From Larix kaempferi (taxonomy: Eukaryota > Streptophyta > Pinopsida > Pinales > Pinaceae), in the NCBI GenBank assembly GCA_027924585.1, contig BSBM01000307.1, forward strand, positions 10,252,001 through 10,316,000: a DNA stretch of 64,000 nucleotides, read 5' to 3'. Numbering within the stretch: position 1 is the first letter of the stretch; the number at the start of each line of letters is the position of its first letter. Below are positions 20,461 through 31,699 of this stretch, piece by piece. The notes below the pieces were generated by a model, which saw nothing but the letters and a program-made list of their open reading frames with translations, did no database searches and was not told the DNA's origin. The position numbers and the translations under genes are program-made.

Positions 20461-22800
20461 CATGAAGTTGTTGAAGATAGACAGGTGAAGTGCTTTGATA
20501 GAAGAAATGGAATAGACTTGTCAGACGAAGGACGCTGCTGCAGTACAACTGACTCTGAACTAACATCTCATATGAAGTACAACATGGCTGCCGACCAATA
20601 CAATGCAGATCCATGGTAGTAATGACCGACTGAACACAATCATGGCTACTAGACACAAGCGTAGATCCATGATGAGATGATAACACAGCCACGACCAGTA
20701 CAAATGTGGATCCGTGTAATATAACTCAATACAAACTCCATCGCAGTCTGGGTAAAACATGACTTCCCAGGGTCTTCAAGCTGAACCCGCAATGATACGA
20801 ATCTATCCATGTGATTACAAATGTCTTGATGTCGAACATGGTAGAAACCACTTGATTACCGGCCATTGATGTAAACCGTTAACAAGCGCGAGGGAGATCA
20901 CCATTGATGTCAATGATTCCCAAGGTATCACAGTACATATCATCGAGCATGAATAAATGAGTTGAAGTCGAACACAAGACGAAATCTTTCAATCAAGAGT
21001 CAATGATGTAAACTCATGTTAAAAACAAGGTAACCTGCCATTGAGGCATGCAGGGCCAAGGTACTTGGTTGGTTTCTAGATTCAATCCTCGGATGATGAG
21101 TTGAATTCGACAAGGATGAATCCGTCGAAGGAGGGCCATGATGAATCCCCCATTAATTGACACAAAACACGACAAAAATGTATAGAGTAGATCGGATGGT
21201 ACAGTAACACGCAAGACTGACTCAGAGGAGATCGACATGATGGCGGGTGCACTGACTGCAGATGATAAATGATGGACATATTCTTGAACATGGGCATGGC
21301 ATGACTTGGCAGTATTGACAGGACGAGTATGACACCAATTCCTAATGCGACTGACAATGGAAGTTTTCTTTGAATGACTCAAAGGAGTAACAAGACTCGG
21401 GAAGTAAGTGGAGCTCGAGGACAAACAGATGATCCAAATGTTGTATGCAAATGCAAATGAGTGCCATGTTCAAGAACGACTACATACTGCCACTAACAAG
21501 GTACGTAACACAAAAGCTTTCCTTTTTCCCCATCATGAACGATGAGTGCCTCATGTGTTTTTTACGAGCTTGATGAGGGTAACCAGATGCTCAGTATAGC
21601 TCATCTCATAGACGAGTCCAATCCCAAATATTTTCGAACCTGGGATAGGAGGGGTTTGTCCCATGGCGGGCCCTTCAATGCAAGAGTTTAATGAGTCCAT
21701 AGAAGGTAAACTCGGTCATCATTTCATGTTTAGAGAGTCTAAAAAGAACTAAAGAAGACTCCAACGGTCCTTTTTCGTAAAGTTAGCCTCATCGCCCGAA
21801 AGAAGGGTAAAACAACGCGGGAGAGGACTCTTCCAGTCATGATTGGCTGGAGTATACCTTTTTCGTAACTAGTGCCCCCTGGTCCGAAAAAGGGGTAAAC
21901 TATCACCAGGAAGATGACCATTCAAATTCTTTTACAAGCATGAACGCGACAAGTTCGCTTGGCAATCTTTTCATATTTTGAGAGCCTGAAAAGGGCTTAA
22001 AGGTAGACTCCGGGGGTGTTCCTTTTCCGTAGGAGTTTAACGAGCCCAGAAAAGTGATAAATCGTAACTCGGTAACGTATTCTCATAGTTTCAAGAGCAC
22101 GAGAAAGAACAAAGAGTAAGCTCATTAATTGCAATCTATGAAAAAATGGGTAAACGACAAAAACTCACAAGGGGTGTTCATACCTGAGATGACCGTTTCA
22201 ACATGAAAATGGCGTAGAAAGGCACTTCACAACTCCTGCACACTCAAAAACTAGGTCAAATAGTCGACCGAATGTTTAAATATAATAAAACTGATCAAAC
22301 TATAGCAAATAGCATAACGGCATCAAATATTTGAAAAAGGAATATTCCATTTGTTTTATAAATAGAAATAAAAACCAAATATAGTCACCATTGTTCTATC
22401 TGCCAAATTTGGTAGGAATAGTGCCATTTGCTGCCATATTTTCACTTGTCGATTCCGGGAGCTACGATCAGCCATTTCACTTGCTGTCAGGAACAGGTAA
22501 CCCTAAACTTCAGCGAGCAAAATCGTAGTGGTTTACAATTATGATTTTCAATCATTTTTTGGGGTTTTGGGTTGATATGGGAAGGGCCATTGCGCCCTCG
22601 ACTCGTCGCATTTGGCCTTTTCGGGAACTATGACGAGACCGAGTCGTCGTAAATGGAATATACATGGACTGCGACGACGTCACCCTATTTGAAAAAACGG
22701 GGTGCGACGATGGCAACGTCCATCCCCAAACTCAAACAAAACTCAAAAGAAGGACTTCCAGTGGGTGAAGCAAGTCCTAACATTGTTAAAAACTTCCTGT
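20461..22800. other. Non-coding 3' region of element C with degenerate subrepeats
   Basis: No convincing gene is present. Between about 20560 and 20720 the box (A/G)TAGATCCATG or TGGATCCGTG recurs three times. Between about 21640 and 22190 a unit recurs three to four times containing CCTTTTTCGTA, a GCCC/GTCC pair, GAAAAAGGGGTAAAC and GAGAGxCTxAAAA. Some boxes are mutually complementary (TTTTTCG with CGAAAAA), so hairpins are possible. At 22496-22806 the plus strand has AACAG|GTAACC and TTGACAG|GTTCC, a possible 5' UTR intron of the antisense gene. Confidence 0.55.
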
Positions 22801-22821
22801 TGACAGGTTCCAAGCATCAAA

Positions 22822-24069
22822 ATGGTTTTGGAATGGCAGGAAAGGGAACATGAATTAGATGATGAACAAGCTGCAAACGATCCACATTGTGTGGAAGCTT
22901 TGAGAAACTATGGGCTTCTCAAGTTCTTCCGCATCCAGGGGATGAGATCCCAACTTCCACTACTGAACCCTATGCTCCAATGTTGGGATGCGGCCCAGCA
23001 GTACTTCATGATTGGTGAGCATGAGATTCACATAGATGTCAAGGACATCTATTTTCTGACTGGTTTGTCCCAAAGGGGGGACAATGTGACACTCACTGGA
23101 TCACATGGGAGTGATCGAACCGTGGAAGATTTGATCCGACAGCATTGTGGTCCCAACGCATCTAGCGGGAAGATTTGCATTAAAGATGTACAGGAGCGCC
23201 CATTGCGGGCCATTTTATTCACCATTACGAGGATGGCGGGGAGTCAAGCTCCTCACCTAGCCACCAGAGCGCAGATGCTTTATGTGGAGGACTGTTTGTC
23301 TCCAAATATCTTCAACTGGTGCGAGGGGGTCCTCGCAAACATGCGAGCTCAGCTGACAAAGTGTCGGTGGGGAGAGCTCAAACAGTTCGGCTATGGTTCT
23401 ATAGTGATCTCGTTCTTGCTGGAATGGGTTCTCCTTTTATGTCCTCAGGTACCACTAGAGGATAGGGACCTTAGAGATCCACACATGGCCAGGTGGACCG
23501 ATGTGATGGCTCGGCATGGTGGGGGTCATATCATCGGATTCCCTCCTGAGTTCTTCACTTGGCTGGCAGGCCAGTTACTGGTGGTGGAGGACTTTCCATA
23601 TAGTGGCACCGACTTCACAGATGACCCAGACTTTCTTGAGGGAGCAGCATGGGGAGACCTTGGTAAGAACAAACGACCCTTGAACTTTTTAAGTTTTGTG
23701 CATTTATGATTTTTTTGATATAGTGTTGACAGGTGAACAACATGTGTGTGCAGATGTGGGGCCTATACGACCAATGGGGACCTCTCTTCTAGCTAGGAGA
23801 GAGAGAGAGGAGAGGGAGCGATGGTGGATCCAGCTGTGCATGTTTCCATCGTGGATATGGTCAAAGTCTACGCCAACCTGAGTGGGTTGACACTGGCTGT
23901 TCCTGAGCCGATGGTAGATGAGGTGCTGCGGCCCATGCAGGTGCACACGATTGGAGCGACTGCACGCTTCAACGCACTGCTTCGCAAGGTTGCGAGAGCA
24001 GTGGACTGTTTCCAGACTCAGCCGGATAGGGTTGGTAGACCACCTAGGGTTGTACGGGCCAGACGATAG
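22822..24069 (+). CDS. Antisense plant-mobile-domain-like gene in element C, probably two exons
   Basis: An ATG at 22822 opens a frame of 280 codons up to a strong donor, GACCTTG|GTAAGA, with the intron from 23663. An acceptor TGTGTGTGCAG ends at 23753 (alternative GACAG at 23732). Exon 2 reads MWGLYDQWGPLF at its start and, in another frame, MVDPAVHVSIVDMVKVYANL to the stop at 24069. A (GA)n tract at 23793-23816 may be the site of a frameshift, so this copy is likely inactive. The N-terminal half (YGLLKFF ... LPLLNPMLQCWD ... GEHEIHIDVKDIYFLTGLS) resembles the plant mobile domain. It runs opposite to the element's genes and ends tail-to-tail with the second RNase H, about 300 bp apart. Splicing only makes sense on the plus strand. 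Confidence 0.65.
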
Positions 24070-24370
24070 GCCACATGTTGTCATTGTGTGTGTACTGAGA
24101 GCTTGGAGGCCTCATATTTTGTACTACTGAAAGCTGCGAAGCTTCAGATTTTGTAGAGACTTACTGAAAGCTATCGAGCTTCAAATTTTTGTATCATCAC
24201 TACCTTTTTGAGATTATATATATATACAAACAGTCCGACGATTTATACATTTATGTGTTTCCAAAAATAATGATGTGATCTTGTTTATATGCTTACTTCT
24301 ATACAGTGCATTATTGCTTCTATACAGTGCATTATTTACATCTTGTGAATGCTTTTACATGTTATGAGTA

Positions 24371-24805
24371 TCATGTGTGTGCAACGTACCAATCTAAAAT
24401 AAAGTTTGCCATCGAGTCAGCAATTGTGTTTAACTCTCGTGGGATGTGCAGGTATTGAATGGTTTCAAACGACATTTCCAAGAGACGAACCCGTCTAAAG
24501 AGACAGAGTAGGGTAGGATCACGGATAGCGTAAACCGGGTTAAGATGGGAAACCACCAGCTGAGAATCCATGTGGATGACAATGTGGTTCATGCCCAAGG
24601 AAATTGCATTGGTTAAGGTTCCAACTACCAACAGATACTCTGTGGCATTATTGGTTGCGAATCCAAGGCAACTTCCTCCTGAACTGATGAGCTCACCTGT
24701 TGGGGAATAGAGTACCCAGGATGCCGAGGCAAGGTTACGGGTATGCCAGCTGGTGCCATCCGCAAATCCATAGCACATTGCCATCTGCACACGCAGATAG
24801 AACAT
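24371..24805 (-). CDS. Second RNase H of element C, downstream of integrase
   Basis: From the ATG at 24805 this gives 144 codons. All four catalytic acids are in place: Asp in YGFADGTSW, Glu in ATNNATEYLLV, Asp in IHMDSQLVV, Asp in NTIADSMAN. There are no internal stops, unlike most of the element. A candidate splice acceptor (CTATCTGCGTGTGCAG) lies just upstream of MAMCYGF, in which case the domain may be joined to the integrase by splicing. Without splicing it could start at the ATG given. The native RNase H of the same element has lost its first Asp, so this domain probably did the RNA removal. Confidence 0.85.
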   Translation of the reverse strand: MFYLRVQMAMCYGFADGTSWHTRNLASASWVLYSPTGELISSGGSCLGFATNNATEYLLVVGTLTNAISLGMNHIVIHMDSQLVVSHLNPVYAIRDPTLLCLFRRVRLLEMSFETIQYLHIPRELNTIADSMANFILDWYVAHT

Positions 24806-24924
24806 GGTATGAGAAGCGAAAACAATATCTAAAGACACTCAAAAACAAGTGCGTCACACCACACAAAAACACACAAGCACGCCATGTACAGTATCTACAA
24901 GAAAATATATGCATGAGAGGGTCA
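24806..24924 (-). other. Possible intron between integrase and second RNase H of C
   Basis: After the integrase end (GICLKR) the minus strand offers AAGAG|GTACTATG and, about 140 bases on, a pyrimidine-rich stretch ending CTGCGTGTGCAG. The simple junction does not keep the frame, so either another donor is used or the resemblance is chance. Confidence 0.3.
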
Positions 24925-26381
24925 GGCATAGTACCTCTTCAGGCAAATCCCATTACGGGGTTCACCCAAAGATATTCCGTCATACTCTTCAAGATCGTAA
25001 GCTCCCTTTTCCAAAACACGTTTGACGATGTAAGGTTCGTGCCACATGGACTCGAACTTTCCTGCTCCTAGCTTGTCATGGTTTTGGTCGTATGTGAGGA
25101 CTAGGTCACCCTCATTGAAGATATGGGGTTCAACTGACTTGTCGTATTGAGCTTTGATGCGTTTCTTGTGTGCTTCATTAGCAAGAGCAACATCTCGGCG
25201 AGACTCGTCAAGTTTTGCTAAGTACAGGAAACGTTCTTCCTCGGCAGTAGTGTTAGGAAGAAGTTCGACAGCGAGTTGCAGAGACAAAATTTCGCACTCT
25301 ATAGGCAGGTCAGCTTCCAATCCATACACTAGTTGGAAAGGAGTGAAACCTGTGGCGGTTTTAACAGAGGTTCTGTAGGCCCATAATGCTGAAAAGAGCA
25401 TATTATGCTAGTTGGACTTGTGCGTACCTACCATCCATTGGACCATTGTTTTCAAGACCTTGCTAATGGCCTCGACCTGTCCATTGGACTACGGGTAGTA
25501 AGGTGTTGAGTTTTCATGTCGAAAACCCAATCTATCACTCAATTCATCAATGATATGGTTATGAAGTGAGAACCGTGATCGGTAACTATAGCCTAAGGAA
25601 CTCCAAACCGCACTATTACATGATTGAACATGAAGAGTGCGGTGGTTCTGCCGTCATTTTGGTATGTAGGCATTGCCTCATCCCACTTTGTGAAGTAATC
25701 CACAGCTACAATGATGTAACTATGCCCCCCAGTCGAGGTAGGCTTACAATGCATAAAATCGATGCCTCATTTTGCAAAGGGGCCCACGGCAATAACCGGG
25801 TGTAACGGGGCGGGATGGGTGCACTTCTTCGAATGGAAGTGTTGGCATGGAGGACATATTTTCACGGCCTCAATACAATCTTTGAAGATAATAGGCCAAT
25901 AATATCCTGCACGCAAAATCTTCTGGGTTGTAGCCATCCCAGAGAGGTGACCGCCACACGCCCTAGCGTGACAGTCATTCAGAATGCGTTTGGCCTCATC
26001 GTGAGTTAGACAACGTCGAAGAATGGAATCGATGCCACGGCGGTACAAAGTATCACTGATGATCATATAATACTTTGCATGGTGACAAATTCGACGACGG
26101 TCATCGCGAGAGAGTTGAGGGTTGAAGCATTGGGTTTGAAGATATAAAGAAATATCTCCATACCACGGATGGGTCGTACTGATGAGAAAAAGTGACTCAT
26201 TAGGAAAGGAGTCATTGTGCTCAACTTCTACATTAGCATGGGGAAAGTCACAAATCAGCTTAGCAAACACCAAGGACTTTTTGGACTTGGCTTTCTCAAA
26301 AAGAAGATCTAATTCTTGCAGTATCACGATCCAATGTGAATACTTGCCCCCAAGCACCTGACGTGTCAGTACGTGGTACAT
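24925..26381 (-). pseudogene. Integrase of element C (degenerate)
   Basis: The zinc-binding part reads ILNDCHARACGGHLSG ... KICPPCQHF. The core has its first Asp in YIIVAVDYFTKW, second Asp in AIVTDHGSHF, and Glu in NGQVEAISKVL after a frameshift near 25470. Stops are at the GPFAK, RFGVP and LMN positions. The C-terminal part (FSALWAYRTSVKTATGFTPF ... LVLTYDQNHDKLGAGKFESM) is intact. The upstream end of this segment (MYHVLTRQVLGG) still belongs to the native RNase H tail. Confidence 0.9.
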
Positions 26382-26690
26382 GGGGTTCGAGTCTGCAATG
26401 ATGGTGGTGGTGCGGAGCAGGATGTAGTGTCGAAACTTTTGGACAGCGATGACCGCCGTGAAAGCAAGTTTTTCAACATGTGAATATCTAGTTTTAGTGT
26501 CAGTGAGACCCTTACTTGCATAGTATATTACATGTTCCTAGGCGTTTTGATCTTCTTGTACCAAAACCATGGTGATGGTGGTAGCAGAAGCGGCGATATA
26601 TAAGATGTAATCTCGAAAATAATTCGGTGGTTGGATTACGGGGGCATGCGTGATGGCATGTTTGATGTTGTCGAAGGATTTTTGAGCTTG
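26382..26690 (-). pseudogene. Native RNase H of element C, first Asp lost
   Basis: YILYIAASATTITMVLVQ has Ala where the first catalytic Asp should be. A stop at 26538 precedes HVIYYASKGLTD and the segment VEKLAFTAVIAVQKFRHYIL. The fold is recognisable, catalysis is not expected. Confidence 0.8.
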
Positions 26691-27580
26691 ATCGTCCCAA
26701 ATGAACAGGACATCCTTCTTAAGCAACCTCATGTACCCCTTAGTCTTTTCCGCGAAATTACAAACAAAACGTCTTAAATAAGTCACCTTCCCTTGGAGAC
26801 TTTGAAGTTCCGTCACAGTGGTGGGAGGTGGGGGGTTGACAATGGCCTCCACCTTTAAGGGATCAATGCGGATCCCATCCTTCGAGACGATAAATCCTAA
26901 GAGGCGTCCAGATTCAACGCAAAAGATACACTTAATAGGATTCAGACGGATATTGTAGCGCCTGCATCTGAGGAAAATGGTCGTCAGATGATCCATGTGG
27001 AACTCACGCTGCTTTGAATGAGCAGAGATATCGTCCAGGTAAGGTTCCACAAAGTCCTTAATGTCATGGAAGGCATACGACATGGCTGCTGGAACGTGGC
27101 GCCAACGTTTTTAAGGACAAATGGGAGTTTGTGATATGCAAACGTCCCCCAAGGACAGATGAAAGTCGTCTTATGTTGGTCTACTGGGTTGATCTCAATT
27201 TGGTTGTAACCAGAAAATCCATCCATGAATGAAAAGATGACGCTTCCGGCACAATTGTCGATAATCTGGTCAATGAATGGGGTCGGGTAATTGTCCTTTG
27301 GACAAGCCTTGTTAAGGTCTCGATAATCGACATAGACGTGAATGTTGCCCTACTTTTTGTTCACAGGGACGACGTTTGAGACCCAATCCGTCAATGGGAC
27401 AGGATAAATGAAACCAGCTTTTAAGAGTTTTTCAATCTCTGCCTTGATCGCTGCAGTCTTCCAGGGGTGTACCAGTCGCAACTTTTGACATACAGGTTTG
27501 ATGTCAGGATAGGTTTTTATTTCATGAGAAACAATTGCGGGGTCTATCCCAGGCATCTCCTCATAGGACCAAGCGAATAC
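26691..27580 (-). pseudogene. Reverse transcriptase of element C
   Basis: Motifs in order: FAWSYEEMPGIDP, WVSNVVPVNKK, a stop at 27350, YVDYRDLNKACPKDNYP, FMDGFSGYNQIEI, CPWGTFAYHKLPF, then a frameshift near 27100, and the catalytic YLDDISAHS followed by GRLLGFIVSKDGI. PF-x-LKNVGATFQ has Val in the position usually Gly/Cys. Not functional as it stands. Confidence 0.92.
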
Positions 27581-27583
27581 GTC

Positions 27584-28843
27584 TCAAAATCGCTTGAATA
27601 AGGCCGTACCAATAGCTATTTCTTTAGGGGAACACTTCTGGCCTATGCAAATGTGTTCCACTACACCAGGTTTTACTGAGATGTCTTCCAGGGTGGTAGG
27701 CTCGATATTGGCCAAGTTACCCTCTGTGTCTGAAAGACATGTAAATATGGGAGAATGAGGGAACGGGTAGATATCCGGGAAAAAGATGGTGTGAATGTTG
27801 TTCTCTATGTACTCCAAAGGTGGAAGAAAAGAGGACCTATGGTGAAGGTCATCCCATGGGCCATCATCAACATTCATAACTTCCATGATGGACTCATCTG
27901 GATAAAAAGTTTGAAGTAAGAGGTCAGGTAGGGATGATGCTTGTTGTAGAGAACAAGATGGGGAGGTCATGGTTAGGTGGTCCTCCAATGCTGATTGGAT
28001 AGCCTCGTAAATATGTTCAGCGGGTGAAAGAGGCATTGCGTCTCCAATCAGGTGTGTTGTGGCTTCGTCCGGTACAATCCAAGTATCAGTAGAGCGAGAT
28101 GAAATCTCCGTGGAGATCATGCTCACCGAGGCAACATAATTAGGGGGGTCCGAAATGAGAAAAACGCCCATGAGAGATGAATCTTTCAAAAGGCCAACCC
28201 CTATACTCTCATACTGTTTTGACGTTTGTCCAATGGAAGGAACATGTTCACTAGGATGAGTAGTAGTGTCCGGCGTGCAAAAATCTAATTGGTTAATGGT
28301 AACAATTCGTCCTTGGTGGGGGAATTGTACCGTGCGGAAGACTAAAGAAGCTACCGCTTGCATGGTGTAAAACCAATTGCGACCAAGCAAGAGATTATAG
28401 TCTGTTGGGGCGGAGACCATTTCTACATTGATGGTTACGGTCTTTCCACCTAGCTCGACTGCGAGAGCTTGTAACAACCCATGAGGTTAAAAGCCACACC
28501 CGTCGAATGCTTTCAACGTGGTGGGAGAATGATTCAATTCGGGAGAGCCGATGGCTCTCCAACAGGTGATTGACATGAAAGACATAGAGGCGCCTTCGTC
28601 CAGAAGGGTACGATGGACAATTTTCTCAGCGAGGTTTGCAGCTACTTGAAATGCGAGCTGATGGGAAAGCCTCAGCTTGAAATGGTTAAGTTGAAACATG
28701 ATGGTATTTGAAGAATCAGGGTCAACTGCACCGATTGCTACGAGGAGAGTTTTGAGTTGATTAGGACAATTCTGCAAAACTTCCAGTGTGGACATGGTGC
28801 AAGGGGTTTGTGCCAAGTCTTCTACGATATTGTAATTCTGCAC
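27584..28843 (-). pseudogene. Protease region and protease-RT linker of element C
   Basis: The active-site loop is LLDEGASMSFMS, and the second strand motif is YNLLLGRNWF. DEGA replaces DSGA. One stop at 28487-28489 interrupts the domain and another at 27584 precedes RT. The long linker (about 27600-28250) is acidic and Ser/Thr-rich without a domain I recognise. It is in the same frame as gag. Confidence 0.82.
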
Positions 28844-28894
28844 CGCCCGAGCATTAGGATTAAAAATAGCTTTTCTAATCGTACCCTTGGGCGG

Positions 28895-30187
28895 TCACAA
28901 TATCGAATCGAAGGATGGCTTCTCAATGGTGAGAGAAGTTGATGATACAATGACATCAGGTAAGGAGTTGGAATATTTTTCATCATTACTCCCAATAGGT
29001 TCCTTCGAAGGGACCGTATCATATGATCGCGAGCGAGTGTTCAAATTGATCATCTCATTTCGCACCATGAGAACATGCGCGGTTTTGGATGATTCCCCCT
29101 GGGCTGGGGGAGGTTGAGCAATCATCTGCTGGTTTTGAGCGGGAAATGGGTTGTTGAGGACTGCGGGAGTGGGTTTACCCCTAAGAAACTTTTGGACTTC
29201 GTCTCTATGGGGACACTCTTTATAGAAGTGATCATCTCCACACAGTAAACAAGGATATTTTAGCTTTCGTTTCTGTTTGGCGTCATCAGGAGTGCTCGTT
29301 TGTTCCTGCTGGGCAGAAGATTTCTTAGGTTTTCCCTTGTTTTTCTTCTTACTGCCAGACTTCTGAGGTGAAGCTGATGAGACAGAATTCACTTCTTCAG
29401 TAGCAGCAAGAGTGGATGACTTGGTGGTGCTGAGACCAGCTTGCGTTGGTAATGGGGACGAACCCTGGGGGTTCGAAGAACCAACAGTTTGATGAGGAGG
29501 CTGGGTGTGAAGGGATCCGATGATGCCATCGGCTTGGGGTCCCTTAAGTGGTTTAGCAGGATCGTTAGCATCACGGGGTGCATCAGGAAGAATATCAAAC
29601 AAAGTACCAGATTGAGTGTAGACTAGGTCTAGTGCATGGGCACTCGTGATGGCTTGTTCTTCGGTGACAACACCTCACATGGAAACATCTCTTGCTATGA
29701 TAGGGATGAGTGAATTTGTAAACTAGTCTGCTAGGAGTTGATCTGGAATGGGAGCTTTGATGAGACGACATCTCCTTCGCCACTCATGGATATGATCAGA
29801 AATATGAGTAGCGGTATTCTGACAGAGCGAGGTTAAAAGCTCGGTACCAGTTTCATACCATATAGGCAGCTGGAAATGAGTCAAAAAGTTCATGGCAAGA
29901 GAGCCAAAATCAGGAAAAGAGTGGGGTGGCAACTCAATGTACCACTTGGCAGCTGAACCGGTAAGAGTCCTTTGAAACAATCTAACACGAATCAAGTCGT
30001 CCATTAAGGAATTAGATGAACAACATAAATGGTAAGTCATCATGTGGTTTTTAGGATCTTCACCTGGCTTGCCGTCAAATTTCAGGATATCAGGCGGAAG
30101 TTTCACCAGAATAGGTGGCCAATTAGTTCTGTGGTAAATGGGGTCGTTGGTTAAACGAGATAAGTCAGGTAGGTCCAAGGTAGCCAA
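28895..30187 (-). pseudogene. Gag core and zinc knuckle of element C
   Basis: The gag core has FDGKPGEDPKNHMMTYHL, RTLTGSAAKWYIELP and SDHIHEWRRRCRLIKAPIP. A TAG at 29723-29725 and another stop at about 29677 break it. The downstream piece has a Lys-rich stretch (KKKNKGKPKKSS) and a zinc knuckle CLLCGDDHFYKEC, which is C-x2-C-x3-H-x4-C, one residue shorter than the usual spacing. A Pro/Gln tail leads to protease. Confidence 0.88.
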
Positions 30188-31692
30188 AAAGGGCAGCTGT
30201 GGACTAGGCTGCGCATATTGATAATATGGATAAGGTGTGTAAGGACCAGTATGACCGTAAGGTGTACCAGGAGGAAACTGGTCGTAGGGGGGTGTGCCGC
30301 CCAGACTGTAAGGGGGTCCACCACCATAAGATGGTCCATTCCAATAAGGTGGGGGTCCACCTCCACCACCGGGAGGAGGTGGAGGTCCGTCGCCACCAAC
30401 GGGAGGAGGTGGGGGTCCATAACCGTAATAAGGCGGCCCACCACTACCTCCGCTTGGAGGGGGTGGTGGACCACCTCTGTCGCAAAAAGGTGGGGGCCCC
30501 CACCACCTCCGTCGCCGGAAGGATGAGGGTCTCCACCACCACCACCGCCACCATAGTAATTAGGTCCTCCACCACCTCGGCCTGGAGGGGGTGGTGGACC
30601 ACCTCCACCACCCAAAGGGAAATGTCCTCCTCCACCATAATAGGGTGGTCCCCTGCCGCCTCCGCTTGGAGGGGGTGGTGGACCATTCCCACCACCGCCA
30701 GAAGGGTGAGGGACATTGTTGGTAAAATGAGGTGGGCCTCCACCAAAGTTAGGTGGGGGCCCGCCGCCTCCAGCAGGAGGTGGGGGAGGATCGATCGGGG
30801 GTGGTGGTGCTTGAGGGATAGTTGGTTGGGGTCTGTGTTGCAACACAGGCTGTTTCCCCCATAGAGTGTATGGGTTTCCCGGATAAGGTATCCCGTATGG
30901 CGCGTTTCCGGGGTGAGTTTGACCCGGCACAGGGTTAATGGAACCTAGATATGCTTGACTCCATGAGGGTTGAGTTACATTGGATGGCACCCCAACATGA
31001 GATAATCCCACGGTGGATGGTCTAGCAGGTTGAGAAGTTCCAACAGAAGGTCCGTTGGGGATTCCACCGCCTACGTTTTGGTTAGGAAACAGGGGTTTCC
31101 CCCCAGCCACAATAGGCTGACCACTATTCAAAGATTGAACCAACGTAGGTTGTTGATTAGCTACCATAGTAATAAAATTACCAATGAGATAATCCGTGGG
31201 AATGGAATATCCTCCCCTTGAATTTTGAGGTGGGGGAGGAGCTAGTAAAGTAACTGTGGTAGTAACAGGTGTGTTGGATTGTTGTCCTTCCACCGGTTGG
31301 TTCACTTGAGGTGCAGGATTGGACTCTTGCGAGGGTTGACCAGTCTCATTAATGGTCTGGTTGTGGGAATATTGTTCCAACGATCCAAAAGATATCGGAT
31401 GATCTGGGATGGGTTGGTAAGGGGGTAACGATGGGTCTTCAACCCTTCATTGGAGACTTGACTGCCGGGCCTCCTTAGACATAGAGCGAAGGTGAGCTAA
31501 TTGGTCACGATAGTAGGCCAAAGGGTCGTCCGGAGTAGTCCCGCTGGGTGGTGAAGCGATGGAAAAATGAGCCACTGGGTGGCCAGTAGAAGATGTCCAG
31601 TAAGTTGTTGAAGGACCAAGAGCTGTAGGTTCGTCCTGGGGTCGGTTTATCCATTCCAATGATCCAGGCTCTCTCGGTAAAACGGGAGACAA
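30188..31692 (-). pseudogene. Pro/Gly-rich N-terminal gag extension of element C
   Basis: About 500 codons precede the gag core: an N-terminal part (LAYYRDQLAHLRSMSKEARQ), a Pro/Thr/Gln-rich stretch, then from about 30790 to 30250 low-complexity sequence of GGGGPPPPP and GGGPPYYGGGG type. At the DNA level it is a degenerate minisatellite with the core GGAGGGGGTGGTGGACCACC. One frameshift near 30490 in a T run and a stop at 31447 are visible. It has no catalytic motif; a disordered particle or RNA-binding role is a guess. Confidence 0.65.
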
Positions 31693-31699
31693 GTTTTAT

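Noticed and set aside
30218-30864. Two long plus-strand frames rich in Arg, Thr and His
   Set aside because: They are shadows of the GGGGPPPP-coding minisatellite on the minus strand.
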